This document shows, piece by piece, positions 10,336-22,914 of a stretch of DNA of 64,000 bases. This stretch comes from Malachius bipustulatus (Eukaryota > Arthropoda > Insecta > Coleoptera > Melyridae), in contig OU342632.1 of the NCBI GenBank assembly GCA_910589415.1, positions 39,693,637 through 39,757,636 of the forward strand, given 5' to 3'. The notes beneath the pieces are model-generated. The model was not told the DNA's origin and made no database searches. It was given only the letters and a program-made list of their open reading frames with translations. Both the position numbers and the translations under genes were made by a program. Every line of letters starts with the position of its first letter. Position 1 is the first letter of the stretch.

Positions 10336-13300
10336 GTAACGGAATTTGATTGTTGTTATTAGTTTGTTTTCGATTTTGAAAAGTTAGAATATTTAGAAAA
10401 TAATAATTTGATAAAATAGCAGGAATAAAGGTCTACACGCACATGGGCCGGGTTCTCAGTTTTTTTTTGCCAAAACGGAAGTCAGCGGGAGTAACGGGAC
10501 GTCATTGAAGGCCTGATTCAGAGGGAGGCAAGGAATTTACAGATGCGAAAAAATTCACTCCTGTTAGTTCATGTTTCCCAAGGGTTTCGCCCAATTTTTG
10601 TGCGGATCGGTATTTTAGGGGGGAAGGGTAGAGCTAAAACACACTGAATCGGACATACCTCCCACAGTTTCTACCCAATTTCATGCACGCAGGGAAAAAC
10701 CTCATTTTCTTTGATTGGCCGCCTATCATTTTGATTTTTTTTACATTTTTTTAAATATATTTTTTATATTTTTTATTGATTTTTCACCAGGAAGAAGGTT
10801 TCACCAGGTGGGTTAGTAGTTATAAGCAAGTGAAAGTCGACATTTTTCACTTTGAAAGCAAAAAAAAAATCAAAAAACCAAGTGTCGTTTTGAAATTTAG
10901 GTCTACCTCATTTTTTTTCACAGAATTTCTTTAAAACTTGAAAATAATAATAATAATTTAAAAATTCAAAATTATTATAATAAAGTCTTGCACGTTTGTT
11001 ATTTAAATTCTCTAAATGAAAATACCAAATTAATGAATAAATTTCATATTCTTACTGTACAAAGGAAATTAAAAATATCCCCTTCGGTCGTATTTTTTAG
11101 TTGAAATGGGTTGTTTTTAAGCATGGTATGGCAAGAAATAATAACATTACTTGCATAGCTGTTAGCTCATAATAATTACTCGAACAAGGTTGATTGTAGT
11201 GTTATTTGTTATTGAGTATTATAAATTTGCGTAGTAATATTTCAATTACAAAATTTCAAATGAGTTATATCAGTTAATAAATGAAAAAGTTAGATTTTTC
11301 GTACACAAGCGTACTCAAGGGTACAGAAATTAAAATGAATTTAAATAACGGAATTAAAAGATAATTAGGTTCAAGAATTTTTATTATATTAATGAAAGTA
11401 ATAATGAAGTGAAAAGTGAAATTTTATTACAGAGCATTTTATTAGTGAAATGAGTGTCCATTGTGAGAGTAAGCAGTGTTTGCTTGACCTGGGCATTAAT
11501 AAAACGGCTGACAACATAAATTTTAATAAAAAAGGTATTTTATAACTAAATTTGAAACGAGAGTCATAGCCAGGTTTAACTTTTGATGTTGATACTCGTT
11601 CTCTCAATCCAACTTTATATTTTATATCTTCTCAACTTTTTAATTAGTCCAATATCCTCGAAGTTGAAGTTAATCAAAGTTTTTTAATTGGCCCGCATGA
11701 AAATTTCATTCCACCATGGTCTCACAGGCAAATGGCTTTCTGAGAGAACTTAGATTTTTGAACGTGACTTATATTATTAAGCCGTTGCAATCTAATTTAA
11801 GACGAGAAATTACTGAAAAAAATAGTTAAACTCTTTACCGATTAGTTTGCATTTTTGATAATATCAAATATAATAGAGGCAACGAGAATCTAAATAAATA
11901 TACCTACAATTCCTAGACGAATTTGTTAAACCTATTTATGAATAAATCGCTTCCTATACAAAAGAACGAATCTAGAAGTTATCACGTTTTATTCGCGATA
12001 ACTGCAAACCACATGAGACCAAAATGTTCTGAGCTTCTATTGTATAAAACAAACTTTTCTTTTCTCCAATTTTACCTCTTGAAGTTTCATTGGGGAATAT
12101 CGCGTTGTAAGCTGGAGTTAAATCGTGAATACAGGTGGTCCTCGTTCCTTGTTCTATTTGTTGAATGCAAAAACTTTAATAAGAAATCTTTAATATTTAA
12201 AGCTTGCAGATATGAGCCAAAATTTACATGGAAAGATAAAAAATTTTACGGATATAAATATAAATATAAATAATTAAACCTAACACATAAATTTTACCTT
12301 GTTTTATTTAGGAAGATGTTTTGTTTTGTCGTTTTGTTCATTCCTAAGAGACTTTTTTTATAATGAGTTTATTAATTTTGAATGCAAGAGAGCCGTTCCG
12401 GGAGTCTAGAATTGAAAATGCTGCACGACACAACAAAACGTATTTTGAATTTTAAACGTTAACTCATAATATAAACTCATAAATGTAAGGAAGTTTATAT
12501 CAGAAACAGTATAAAGTTTTCTCTCGATTTTACACAGGGAGTTTCATTTTGTAAAGAGATATAATGTACTGATATATACACACTCAAGTTCCCAGGCAAG
12601 AATAAGATTTACGTCCTTTAGGAAGATAATAGGAAACTTGTAATATGTAGAGGAATTATTACCACGTGAGCATTATGTATACGTGTGTTTGTGGTGTTGT
12701 TAGAGTCTGCTAAATGAGAACTCCTTGGCTGTAATAAATCTTTTACATAATAATGCTCAAATTCTGCACCACATAATCACGCTTCTCCATAGAGCGGTGA
12801 TATTAAAAAATTAATAAACTGTAAAAATTCATCCCAGTCGAAAGGAGTTGCTAGTTTTGAAATTAATTTAAAATTCATTTTATTACAATAGCGATGCATT
12901 CAGTACATAATTTTCAAGCAAGGTTGGGAGGAATGCAATATCTCTTTCAATTCTAATCAAGCCAACGTCGGTGCGCTCTTTTTACATAAATATTATTTCA
13001 CTAGTTCTCTTACTATCTTGACTTGAGCAAGCGGAATTGAAATCGAATTTTATATCATACGATCGCAAAAGCTTAAATTGCAATTCATAAAGCGAACTCC
13101 TAAAGAATACTGTGTGAATAGATTGGGGCAACCGATAAAAATTAAGTAGTCAAGAACGTAAGAGAACAATTAATTTAAAATTTGGAGCGGGCAAGAAATT
13201 TCCACTTTTTTGGATTAAAGAGAGTCTGTTAAGAAGCTCGGTGACGTTGATCTTGTGCAAAAAAATATCTAAAATGTATAATAGATAACCAATAGAATAT

Positions 13301-14099
13301 TTTCTCACCTGCTTAAAAATACAAAGAGCGGATGTCTTAACTAAACTTTCCACAATTTTTTAACCACTTAAAGTTTTCAGATTCTGAGATCTTTTCAAGT
13401 ATAAAAAGCAGCAAAATTTAGTCGAAAATTAGAAATAATAGAAATAAATCGACGACTACCTCTTTAAAGCATCTCATGGGCGTATATTTCAATCTAAATT
13501 TTTTTTCAAAGGAAACCCAAAAAACTTTAATTTAAACACCAAAATTTCTGGCCCATTAAACAAATTGGAAATTATTGATGAATCGTTTCCTATTTTTGGT
13601 ACAATTTTGATGAACTGCTCAAAATTTGTAGAGGGTACAATTAAATATTTATCTCTCAAATCTGGAAAACTGTTCGCAGTTACCGCCGGTTAGCCAACTC
13701 CAAAGAAAGGTAAATTTCTTATGATCGATCGAACCGTCACTCAATTTCCGTGAAAAGTCAAAAATCATTAGCAATCCCCAGGAAAGCTTACAACGACAAC
13801 GAATAACAAGAGATCAGCCTGAAAATTTGGAGAGAATCGAATACGTCAGAGCTTGGTATAAAAGAAGATCTAACCGCTCCTCCGCTGCTTCCTAATTATC
13901 ATCAGTTAAGCTGTTTTGCTTGAATGTTTATTAGAAGTTTCTCTTCTTTACTTCTCAAGAGGGAGAATCGGTCTAAAGTGTAGATAAGACATAATAGCTC
14001 CACTCTGGTGATTTGGCTTCGAGATCGAGCTGAGTACAGCTACAGACACAAATTTTCAGTTTATAAATAGTTCAATTACCGAGCACAAACAACCATGTC
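10336..14099. other. Unannotated AT-rich sequence
   Basis: No gene, RNA gene or repeated element recognised. The reading frame at 11923-12273 (116 codons) has a low-complexity Lys/Tyr tail and no domain I recognise, and is treated as chance. Confidence 0.45.
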
Positions 14100-14165
14100 G
14101 AGCTGGGATTCGAACCCAGACAGGCAACGTCGTCAACGGCTTAACATTCAGCGACTGCGCAAGGA
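14100..14165 (-). other. tRNA-like / SINE-head relic
   Basis: On the minus strand the sequence contains GGTTCGAATCC (14106-14116), an exact RNA polymerase III B-box, preceded by a weaker A-box-like GCTGAATGTTAAGCC. A full tRNA cloverleaf does not fold convincingly, so it is more likely a tRNA-derived SINE remnant or tRNA pseudogene than a functional tRNA. Confidence 0.45.
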
Positions 14166-15735
14166 ATTTTTCAAATAATGAGAAAAATTTCGTCAGAATC
14201 ATTCACTTTAACAATGGGACGATTATCTGCGAGTTGTCTAACTTCCGTGCGTTTATTTTTAAAGACTTTTGAAGTTATTCTTAACAACGTGTGTCTGCCA
14301 TTAGTTTCTCCCAAAACAACTTCAGTTTACCTTCAAGAAGTTACATCTGACTCTTAAGTAGATAGAACCAGCTTGTTACCTTGCAAGTTCATCTATTTCA
14401 CCAAACCAAATTTGAAAATGTATTACTAACTAATAAAAGAACTTGTTTTTGCTTATTAAAGTAGTTATTTTGCAAAAGAGAGGAAATAAACACCTTAATC
14501 GTCCCTTGAAAAAAGTGCCAATCTGATTTTACTGGTTTGCCTACCTACTTTGTGAAGACAAAAGTAAAATCGATTTCTCTAAGGTCTTAGTGAATTAATA
14601 TTCTTGCCAACTTGAATGAAGTCATGCGAGAATATTACATTAGTGAATTAAAAATTCGTAAAAATTCGCTCCCCACACAACTCGCAAAGATTTCTTTGTT
14701 TAGGGGAATGGTTATGCTCAGCGTGCTACCTTTATATGGTGTTTTAGATCTGAATATAGTATTATTTCCCCAATTTTAGTGTACCAGAAGTAGTTTTATA
14801 CCTACTCCTGCTTGTCGATGTTTTAAATCTACTGCTAATGATCATGTAGATAGCGAGCCAGATAGCAATCTTCACTTTTGATTGATCGTTAAAATAATCC
14901 CTTCTCTTTCAACCCTCCATCGACTAATTACCTATTGTTTCTGCCATCAAATAAGGGGTCGTGACACGTGACAGTACATCCTCCAAGCGAATCATCCGCA
15001 CGTTTGTATTCAAGATTCGAACCACCGAAGTTATCACAAAGGTCCCCAGAAGCCGTAAGAAGCTGCCTTATATTCCGAACCAGCACACACATCTCGACTC
15101 TCGAGATTCCCTGTACTTTCACCCAGCGAACTCAAGGTCACAAATTTACATATAAACTTCCCTTGGCTCTTGAAGCGCGACTCTATTTAAAGTTATTTTT
15201 ATTTTATGCGTATTAGAATAGTTTTAAGGGCTTGTTTGATTTAGTTAGGCAGGAACTTTTCAAGTTTCTGGATTCTATTGCATATTCGCTTAATTTTTTA
15301 TCTAGTTGTGACGTTTTCGTTATCTCTAAATTGAAGAACTTTCTAGGATAGGAGACTAAACGTTCAGTTATTTAACCGAATTATTCTGCGTGTAGATTCC
15401 AGATACGTAATATGAAAAATTGTTGTGATCACCAAGTAAAATAATTCCGAAGGCGTTCGGTGAAAGTATTATGGTAATCTCTATCGTTGTTTTTCGAATC
15501 CAAAATAAATCACACCCTTTCAACTAACCAAATCACACCCTGAATGCATAATATTGGAAACCGTTTCCCCTTCGTTTCAATTATTGATTGAATTTTATGG
15601 TTATATCGTGACCCAAAGACCTCTTTTGATAAATACAAGCGTCAGCTATAAGTTATCAGCACACCAATTTTTTAGGTTTTCACAAAAAATTATGAGGCGA
15701 AATTTCGACCAAAAATTACTCCAAATTTCTGTATA
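14166..15735. other. Unannotated sequence
   Basis: No supported gene or repeat. The 82-codon frame at 14968 and its overlapping frames on both strands lie in a slightly GC-richer stretch (14960-15130) but show no known domain. Confidence 0.4.
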
Positions 15736-16903
15736 AAGGGTGTCGCTAAAATGTACCACCAACGCTCTACCACAGATTCCTGAGTAAAAAAAACACCCTT
15801 TTCAAGATACAGCCCTTAAAATGGGGTCACCAAAATTCACGTGTTTTCAGAATAAGTCAAAAAATGTATTAACTGAGAAACTTCAAAGTTTCATCGCCTA
15901 CTACTATTGTTAAGAGCAATAAACTGGCATAGTTTTACAAATATTGACATAGAGAGTGTTACTGTTTTTGATGATAGGTCCCACTTTTTACCCCAGAACT
16001 TTTTTTTCCACACGCCACTGATTGATTTTGTATTTTTTATCGAAAGATTAAAGTAATACTGAACTTTTTGCTATTTTATAAAAGTTCAGCATCTTGCATC
16101 GTTTTCCCGTAATTAAATTTGTATTATAAACTTACACCACAGAAACGTGTTTTTGTAAATCTCATTTTATTTAAAAAATAATGTTTATTTCACAGAAACG
16201 TTTTTTTTTTTGCATTTATTGGCCTTGAGAATAATCGTAGTCGGCGGTAAAACTGACGTTTTTCATTTGATTCATTTTTTACTTATTTTGTTAATTTTTT
16301 ACTTATTTTGGAAAACGTGTATTCAATGCACCCTACTTAAACTTAAAGGGTTGCATCTTGAAAAGGGGGTCATTTTAGTCATAAATAATTATCGCAATTA
16401 AATCGGCATAATTTTAACCAAGAAATCTGTGGTGAAACGTTGTTGTTAAAATAAATATTTAAATTAAAAAAAGAGAAAAAAGAAATTTTCACAAAAGTAC
16501 GTTTTCAGTGGTGTAGGTCCGTCATGAAAAATTTATTACGGGAAAACGATGTAAGACACTAATAAGCTTTTATAAAATAGCATTAACTTCAGTATTACTT
16601 TAGCCTTTGGATACAAAATATAAAATGCGTTCGGATAAAAAATCCAGAAAAGTAAGACAAGGCATCAAAAACAGGAACACCCTGTATGTCGATATTTGTA
16701 AAACTGTTCCAGTTTAATGCTCTTAACAATAGTAGTAGGCGATGAAACTTTGAAGCTTCTCAGATAATCCATTTTTTACTTATTCTGGAAAACGTGTCTT
16801 GAAAAGGGTTCCTTTATGGACATAGATAATTTCGGTTAAATCGGCATATTTTGTGACCAGAATCTGTGGCAGAGCGTTGATGGTACCTTTTAGCGACACC
16901 CTG
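15736..16903. mobile_element. 1.17-kb palindromic MITE with an extra third arm
   Basis: Left end AAGGGTGTCGCTAAAA and right end TTTTAGCGACACCCTG are inverse copies, flanked by TA (15734-15735 and 16904-16905). The arms run to about 16145 and from about 16505. The central 360 bp holds another partial copy of the end region (near 16300-16440: GAAAACGTGT, GCATCTTGAAAAGGG, AATCTGTGGTGAAACGTTG), in the same direction as the right arm. Non-coding. Confidence 0.85.
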
Positions 16904-17779
16904 TATAATATATTTTTAACGCTACTATTTTATCTTATAAAATCGATTTTATATATCAGATGCGGCGGCAGTTGGGTTTACAGTGTCTGTTTAGGATTTT
17001 TGCCAAAACCTCTGGGAAAAAAAAGGAGATAAAAAACAGTGTTGCTCATGAAGTGAATTTTAATGTGTACGTTATAACGGGGCAATCATGACTCGCATTA
17101 AATTGCAGCAAAAATTATATTTTTGGCAGCTGTCAAATAATATTTTTTTCCTACGACCACTATACAAAACACTACTTTGCGCATCGTTTTTTGTGCGCAA
17201 ACTAGCAGATTTCTCACGTATCCAAAACTGTGCGACAAAGTGACACAACGCATAGCCAAAAATCGTTTCCGTACAGTTTTAATGTAAACAATAGTGATGG
17301 GCGGTAACTGAGAACTCACTGTTACTTATTGTTAATGGAATAACTATTCATTTAAAGCTTCAAGGTAATAAAATAAACACAAATGGGATAAGATAGAACC
17401 CGACAAGACTATAAAATATAATAACTTATTATTCTCTTGTGGCAGTAATTATTAAAATTTACGAGTTGATCGCTAATAACAGCATTGGTATAGCGTTCAA
17501 ATCAAATTCACGAACGTGAAAACTCGCACACCTCTAACTTCAATCCACGACTGCGCCTGCGTTGTGTGGAAGTTGCATATCTACCACGTCTCCACGCTCC
17601 ACGTCACTTTATTTTTAGTTTAGATACAGAGTCTATAATAATAAATAATAATAATATTGTCGGTAGAATTCAATGATTTAACAGCATATAATAGTAATAT
17701 TAAAAAGTTATTGGTAGAATTGAAAATAATACCTACCTAGGTAGTCTGAAAAAATAAACTTTAGTTACCTATCATTATA
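16904..17779. other. Unannotated AT-rich sequence
   Basis: Contains CCTACGACCAC at about 17151-17161, whose inverse complement is at about 17959-17969; the pair brackets the exon-like ATG at 17780 and could be ends of an unrecognised element. Otherwise AT-rich with short ATA/AAT runs. Confidence 0.35.
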
Positions 17780-17846
17780 ATGGATTGTGATTCCTTTGAA
17801 TCTGAAGCAGAAAATACAGCACCTGCTGAAGTCAGAAAACAAGCAG
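17780..17846 (+). other. Possible short first coding exon
   Basis: ATG at 17780 opens MDCDSFESEAENTAPAEV, an acidic Ser/Glu-rich stretch, and ends at CAG|GTTTGT, a plausible splice donor at 17846/17847. Acidic short N-termini of this type occur on transposon-derived insect genes, but nothing here identifies the family. No downstream exon was found. Treat as a weak candidate. Confidence 0.25.
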
Positions 17847-17993
17847 GTTTGTGTTCTTTGCTTCTAAACATTTCATAAATTGGAGAAAAGGTCATAAAAG
17901 CAGAGCATTGTCAGAAAAAATAATTTATGTGTTAAATTTGTTAAATAATCTATTAAATTGTGGTCGTAGGAAAAGTACTGTGTGTAGCACGTG

Positions 17994-18041
17994 CGGAAAA
18001 GAAATTTCACACTCGTGAGAAATTTTCTCTTTTCCGCACTT
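17994..18041. repeat. Short perfect-type palindrome
   Basis: GTGCGGAAAAGAAATTTCAC at the left is mirrored by the inverse complement ending CTCTTTTCCGCAC. Similar small palindromes of the GTGTGAAA / GTGCGAAA type lie at 20815-20935 and 29808-29905, which suggests a family of very short MITEs. Confidence 0.55.
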
Positions 18042-18589
18042 GTTTCACAATATACTATTCATTTTTTCATCAATATGCGAATAAGAAATGGCACATTATT
18101 GATGGTCTACTAGCGATAACTATTTCGTGCTCTGTATGGAAATCTTGTTTTTATTTCCCTAGCAACAGAGGAACATTTTTATGATCATTATTTCGAATTT
18201 TACTTATTTCAATAAAGTTGTCTAAAAAAATGCCGTATGCATCTCGAGCGCGAAATTATGGTGGCTTCGAATGAGTTTTTGTCTCAGCTCTCGCTCTGGC
18301 TCTACACAAAAACTATCATTCTCAAGTGCGAAAGTTCAATTATACGTACTAGATACTTATAAACGATTGTTTCAGATTGTAAGATCCTTTCTGCTTGAAG
18401 TTGTCAGAAATTAAGTAAACGTGACAATTTTCTCCATCACTTGGTACCTATAATACATAAGCTGTATGAATACACATACCTACTTAACTTAAATCATCAT
18501 TTAATTTCATTTTAATTTCATTAAATTTGATAATAGGAATTCGTAAGCCGTAATGGTAATATAACTGACAAACTGAGACCACAGTTTTG

Positions 18590-18780
18590 CTCCTCAACTC
18601 CCCAATTACAGCACTACCCCGGGGTGGCATCTTCCATGCCGCGGGCGGCAGCGGCGAGTTCAATGCCGTCCTAATTCGGCAATTAACCCGTTCAATGGCC
18701 TTCGATCGAAATTACGTATAGTTCCGGGAAAGATTATACCCATTCAGTACATCCCCGGCGAACGAGAAGCTAGCGATTCA
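18590..18780. other. GC-rich non-repetitive island
   Basis: Clearly more GC-rich than its surroundings (ACCCCGGGGTGGC, CCGCGGGCGGCAGCGGCG) with no open frame of length and no repeat partner in the window. A conserved regulatory element or a non-coding exon is possible; function unknown. Confidence 0.35.
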
Positions 18781-18889
18781 GAAAGGCAACCGCATTTTGC
18801 TGTAATCCCTAAGAGAATGAGGGAGTGCTCTGATATGTAAAGGGTTAGACGGGTTTACATGGATTCTCTGATAATAATACGCGTAAAAA

Positions 18890-20035
18890 AACAGTTTGAT
18901 AATTAACAGCAGTAAAGATCTTTTTTCGCCAGTTGACACTACTTTGACACTAACTAACAAGCCTCGGGACGTTTCAAAACAGGTCAAGTCTGCAAGAAAG
19001 ATCACAGAACGATGGAAAGTTTCACGTGTGTCCCTCATTCACAAAAAGGGCAATCGTGCTGAAGTCTCGAATTACCGCCCTATTAGTGTTTTATGCAATT
19101 TTTCTAAACTTTTTGAATCCTGCTTACCTACATGATTTTATTTCCTATTCCATCTTTCACAAAATTTCACCAAAGCAAACACGGCTTTGTTAAGGGACGA
19201 TCCACTATAACAAACCTTGTCTGCATTACTCAATTTTTGTCTGATTCCTTCGATGCCGAGGAACAGGTCGACGTTATCTACATGGACCTGAGAAAGGCTT
19301 TTCATTGTTTGGATCACTTCTCTGTAGTACTAACTAAGCTTGGATCCTTCGGCTTTCCGGAGAAACTGGTACAAGGATATCAACATGGACCTTAATATTT
19401 CCAACTGAACTGTGGTGTCTTACTCTTGTAGACCATGCATTCATTGTCGGTACAGTGTCGACTTGATTCCTCTTACTCGCAGGTTTAGAGATTTGGAAGT
19501 CGTCTTTGACTCGGCTATCCTTCAACTCGCACATAGCTTCGGTCACCTCAAGAGCTTACAGGACTTTAGGATTCATTATACGTAACGATTTCTCCCAAAG
19601 CAACACGTTGATAAGCCTTTAGTCATTTGGAGAACACCTCAGTACTGCCTGGTCTCCGTGTTGTGCGTGGGGGGCGTCGAGTCGCTCGAAAGGCTCCAGA
19701 GTAGATTTTTTTAAATATCTCTCATTCCGCCGAAACGACGGCCGTATCCCCCAAGAGGCTTTTCAGAGTCCTCTTTGCTCTCCCGATTTCCTAAAAAAGC
19801 TTGTCGATTCGACATTTTTTGTCTGCTCGAATGTGCTCGGGAGCTTTCACGTTAGGGTGCCGAGTCGTGGAGTGCGACATCGGTACAGCTTCGCGCTTCC
19901 AAGATGTTCATAGGTTATGCGACCCGCTTCCTCCCTCAGTAGACATTTTTTCCTCAACAACTGAGCAAATTAGACTTCCATGCCGTTGGTGAGTGTATGT
20001 AAAATGAAATAAAATAAAATAAAATAATAATAACA
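18890..20035 (+). pseudogene. LINE retrotransposon relic (Jockey/CR1-like RT)
   Basis: Translated pieces match the RT of Jockey/CR1-type LINEs. WKVSRVSLIHKKGNRAEVSN leads into NYRPISVLCNFSKLFE, then SKHGFVKGRSTITNL and YMDLRKAFHCLDH. Here D of YMDLRKAF is the first catalytic aspartate; the usual D after FHC... is retained in LDH but context is damaged. After a deletion that removes the YADD block, a C-terminal piece reads ESLERVQSRFFKYL. The 3' end is a run of AAATA repeats near 20005-20035, a usual LINE tail. 5'-truncated, frameshifted, inactive. Confidence 0.75.
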
Positions 20036-21062
20036 ATAATAGTTGAATAAATTATGTGCTCAAATCTGCTGCAAATTTGCAAAGGTTGCTTTGGCTGGCG
20101 TTTTATACCCTCGACTGCGTGCGTCTCGGCTTTGGAATTTAGTCTCGGCATTCAATCTGAAGCTTTGCTGTCTAGTTTCTTCATCTTGAGTTGACTATTA
20201 TATTCTTAAACGAACTAAGAATAAGCGAGAGTTGTAACGCTCTAGTGAATAATGGCTATTCACCACGAGCAGAAGACGCTATTTTCTCTACGTTTTTATG
20301 AGAAAATCGTCATACAGCTTTAAAAATATTATACCATGTTGGCTGAATGGTACTAGGTATATGAGTCATTGAGTGAACAGGGATAAAAGATTAGAACACT
20401 ATTTGTAAATGCAAAAGAGAGGGCGATAGATATCCACAGACGAATTTCTTCCGTCAATATTGTCTAGCCTGTCAATTTTTAATTAGTTTGTCGTTATACA
20501 TTCGTTTTACACTCCATACTCGCTCCAGCAGTCGCTGTGCTGCTTGCTCGTCACGCGCGCGTCTGAATGCGTGCGCAGTTGATGAAACAGATTATTACTC
20601 ACAGTGCTATGAACGCTTTCGATGCTGTGGCTGTGATTTCCTGAACCTGTTGAGCTGTGATTGGTTCCTAGTCGTGATTTTTCGATTATTTCACAGACAG
20701 CTCTGATTGTGCCATATGTAATTTTTGAGGTCGAGAATTCTTGATTATTTTCTAAAATAATGCTATTCTATGTTGTGCTTGTTCACTAAAATAGTATATT
20801 ACATTACTAGTGTGGAAGGTGACCTTTTTCATACGTGTGGGAGATTGTTGCCGACGAGATGTTAGCCGAGTGCGGCAATTCCACGAGTGTGAAATGACAC
20901 TTTCCTCACAAGTAGTGTAAATTTTGAAAATACCAATTAGAAAATTGGTATTTTATATTGTCAAAGTGACAGGCTTCATGAGAATTCATGAAATTTTGCT
21001 TTTAATTGTCATTTATGGCGCTTTTTAAATACAAATGCGTAAAAGTATGTCACTTTTATGTA
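20036..21062. other. Intervening sequence with a short palindrome
   Basis: A small inverted repeat at about 20815-20935 (AGTGTGGAAGGTGACC / inverse near its end) is the only element seen. The segment 20265-20363 matches 34190-34285 in inverse orientation (AGACGCTATTTTCTCTACG and a conserved CTAGGTATA), so it belongs to a dispersed repeat. Confidence 0.45.
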
Positions 21063-21346
21063 TGGTTTGTCCAGCAAGTGTTGTCCAGTGAGATGCCACA
21101 CTGATCCTGACTATAAACCATTTGATTTAATGCGATTTAATTCGTACCAATGACTAATTATTATAATTGTACGAATCGAATCAATTATTGTATTATAATA
21201 GTTATATTAATTAATTATAAATATTATAATTATTATAGAAATCAATTATTATAATTGTACGAATTAAATCTCATAAAATCGAATTGTTTATTATAGTCAG
21301 GATCAGTGTGTGGCATCCCACCGGACAACACTCGCTGGACAAACCA
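21063..21346. mobile_element. 284-bp palindromic MITE (TGGTTTGTCC ends)
   Basis: Begins TGGTTTGTCCAGCAAGTGTT and ends with AACACTCGCTGGACAAACCA, with TA on both sides (21061-21062, 21347-21348). The arms pair for almost the full length around an AT-rich loop of ATTATA repeats. Non-coding. The TA target is compatible with Tc1/mariner-type mobilisation. Confidence 0.85.
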
Positions 21347-22331
21347 TACCTACCTACTGGTGCCTAGAAGAATGTCATTTTGAAACTAAAATGACAATCA
21401 AAATGACAACTTTTTGAAACGATTTAACAAAAAAAATATTTCCGGAAATTTTTGTTGTAATAGTTTTGAATTAAATAATTTGAAGTAATTCTCTTAGTAA
21501 CAGGTCATTAAGTTTCAATGACTTGTTTTCCGTGATACTATTGATAGTATTACCCAAATTGTTCTTCTTCTTCAGTTTATTTGGCTTTTAGCTTGTTCCC
21601 ACACTATTTAGCCAAGCGTTATAATAATAATTATTGTTCTAAATCTAATGAAAGACTGTCAATCTGGCAGCAGTGTACTAGGTGAAGATTACAGTTTCAG
21701 ATATTCGGTGGTAGCGCTGAAGCGGCGAATAGCGTAACTATAATTTACAGATCTGCTGACGTTAACTACTGGCACCACTTCTTACAGTGTGACGGCTGAC
21801 AACGTCACTGTTTCTTGAAAGTAAATTCCTGTACTGAAATAAATAGTTACTCAAAAGATGTCACTGCAGTGTAAAATCATATCAAAATTCAACAATAATA
21901 TTATCTATGTCACGTCACTTGTCAATTCATATCTCTATAATGTAAATGGAACGGAATTCCACCATAAAGTGAATCACTGCGAGAATAAAGGTCATTTCAT
22001 TCTAATCGTGCCGCCTACCGACACCAACCGGGGAGACCGCGGCAAAATTCGACCTTCCAATAATCATAATTTTCCATGTTCCGATTAGCCGTTCGGGCGA
22101 CAGTTGCCACACGCCCATCAATTCAGTATTATTATTACTGGAAATGACGTTTAGTTTCGTACATCCCAGCCTTATTCATAATAATAATAATAATTGTCAC
22201 TGGAAACTGATAACCGGAGAATTATGCGTTATTATTGTCGCGTGTAAGTAGTGAACCGCAGATAGTCATTGACGGAGCCGTCGGATAGTTCGTGTGAATT
22301 AGAAGAGCCGCTGTTGCGGTCAGTAGCCATA
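21347..22331 (+). promoter_or_regulatory. Upstream region and 5' UTR of the ABHD2-like exon
   Basis: No TATA box or initiator can be assigned with confidence. An in-frame TAG at 22263-22265 closes the frame upstream of the ATG at 22332, so the segment just before is 5' UTR or promoter. GC content rises from about 22000 (for example GGGGAGACCGCGGC), as expected near an active promoter. ATA/AAT microsatellite runs lie near 22125 and 22180. Confidence 0.4.
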
Positions 22332-22486
22332 ATGTCCACGGCACTTCTGGCAGCCTTCGCCGTCATCCTCTGCATCCTCTTCAGGATCCTCAACGTCAAC
22401 AGTCAAGCTCAGAAACCGGCGATCTGGTGCGGGGATGCGAAATTCTTGGACACCATCCTCAAAATTGCGCCGCTCTTGCAGGAACC
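22332..22486 (+). CDS. First coding exon of an ABHD2-like serine hydrolase (partial)
   Basis: Starts at ATG 22332 (an upstream in-frame TTG is not used; a TAG precedes it) and encodes 51 codons plus two bases before the donor. Residues 3-20 (TALLAAFAVILCILFRIL) form a hydrophobic signal anchor. It is followed by NVNS, then KFLDTILKIAPLLQEP. This matches the order in the N-terminus of ABHD2-type proteins: a membrane anchor, R-x-L-N, a variable stretch, and a LLKxxPLL segment that in the family precedes YIPP. ABHD2 proteins are membrane-bound monoacylglycerol lipases; the Ser-Asp-His triad lies in later exons not found here. ABHD1/3 relatives are an alternative. Confidence 0.6.
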
Positions 22487-22492
22487 GTAAGT
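22487..22492 (+). other. Splice donor of the ABHD2-like exon
   Basis: GTAAGT, a consensus U1 donor, follows CC at 22485-22486. The split codon CC|N keeps proline, as expected at this position of the family. The apparent stop TAA at 22488-22490 is part of this donor. Confidence 0.65.
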
Positions 22493-22914
22493 GACAAGCG
22501 TAGACCTAGAGCTAAGTAGGTGCTTGAGTAGAAAAAAATAAGAAGTCAAGCTAGGATGTTTCTTACTTTTCTTTAAAATTAAACAATGCTGTGATGTTGC
22601 AAAAGTTGATAGTTATTTGAAGGGTAGATCTTAGAAAGTACCTAGAGCTAGAGCTATAAGAATGATGATAGTTGGTTAAAAATAAATGGGGGATGAAGAA
22701 AGATGATAATATTTTAATATTTTGATGCTTATTCAATAGATTTGGGGTGAATATATGGAAGGAGGTAGTTTTTCGATTAACATTTACTTCGAGAAATTAT
22801 TCATTCGTAAACGTTTACGGTAAAATCACTCTGTTCGTCGAAATGGAACCCCTTCAAAGGGGTAGTGGGCAGTAATTTCGGTCATATTTTTTTTTATTTT
22901 CGGGGGTTAGGTAA

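Noticed and set aside
11923..12273. 116-codon frame
   Set aside because: Low-complexity end, no domain, AT-rich codons; probably chance.
22269..22331. N-terminal extension MTEPSDSSC of the ABHD2-like exon
   Set aside because: It would start at TTG, and an in-frame TAG lies just upstream; ATG 22332 is the supported start.
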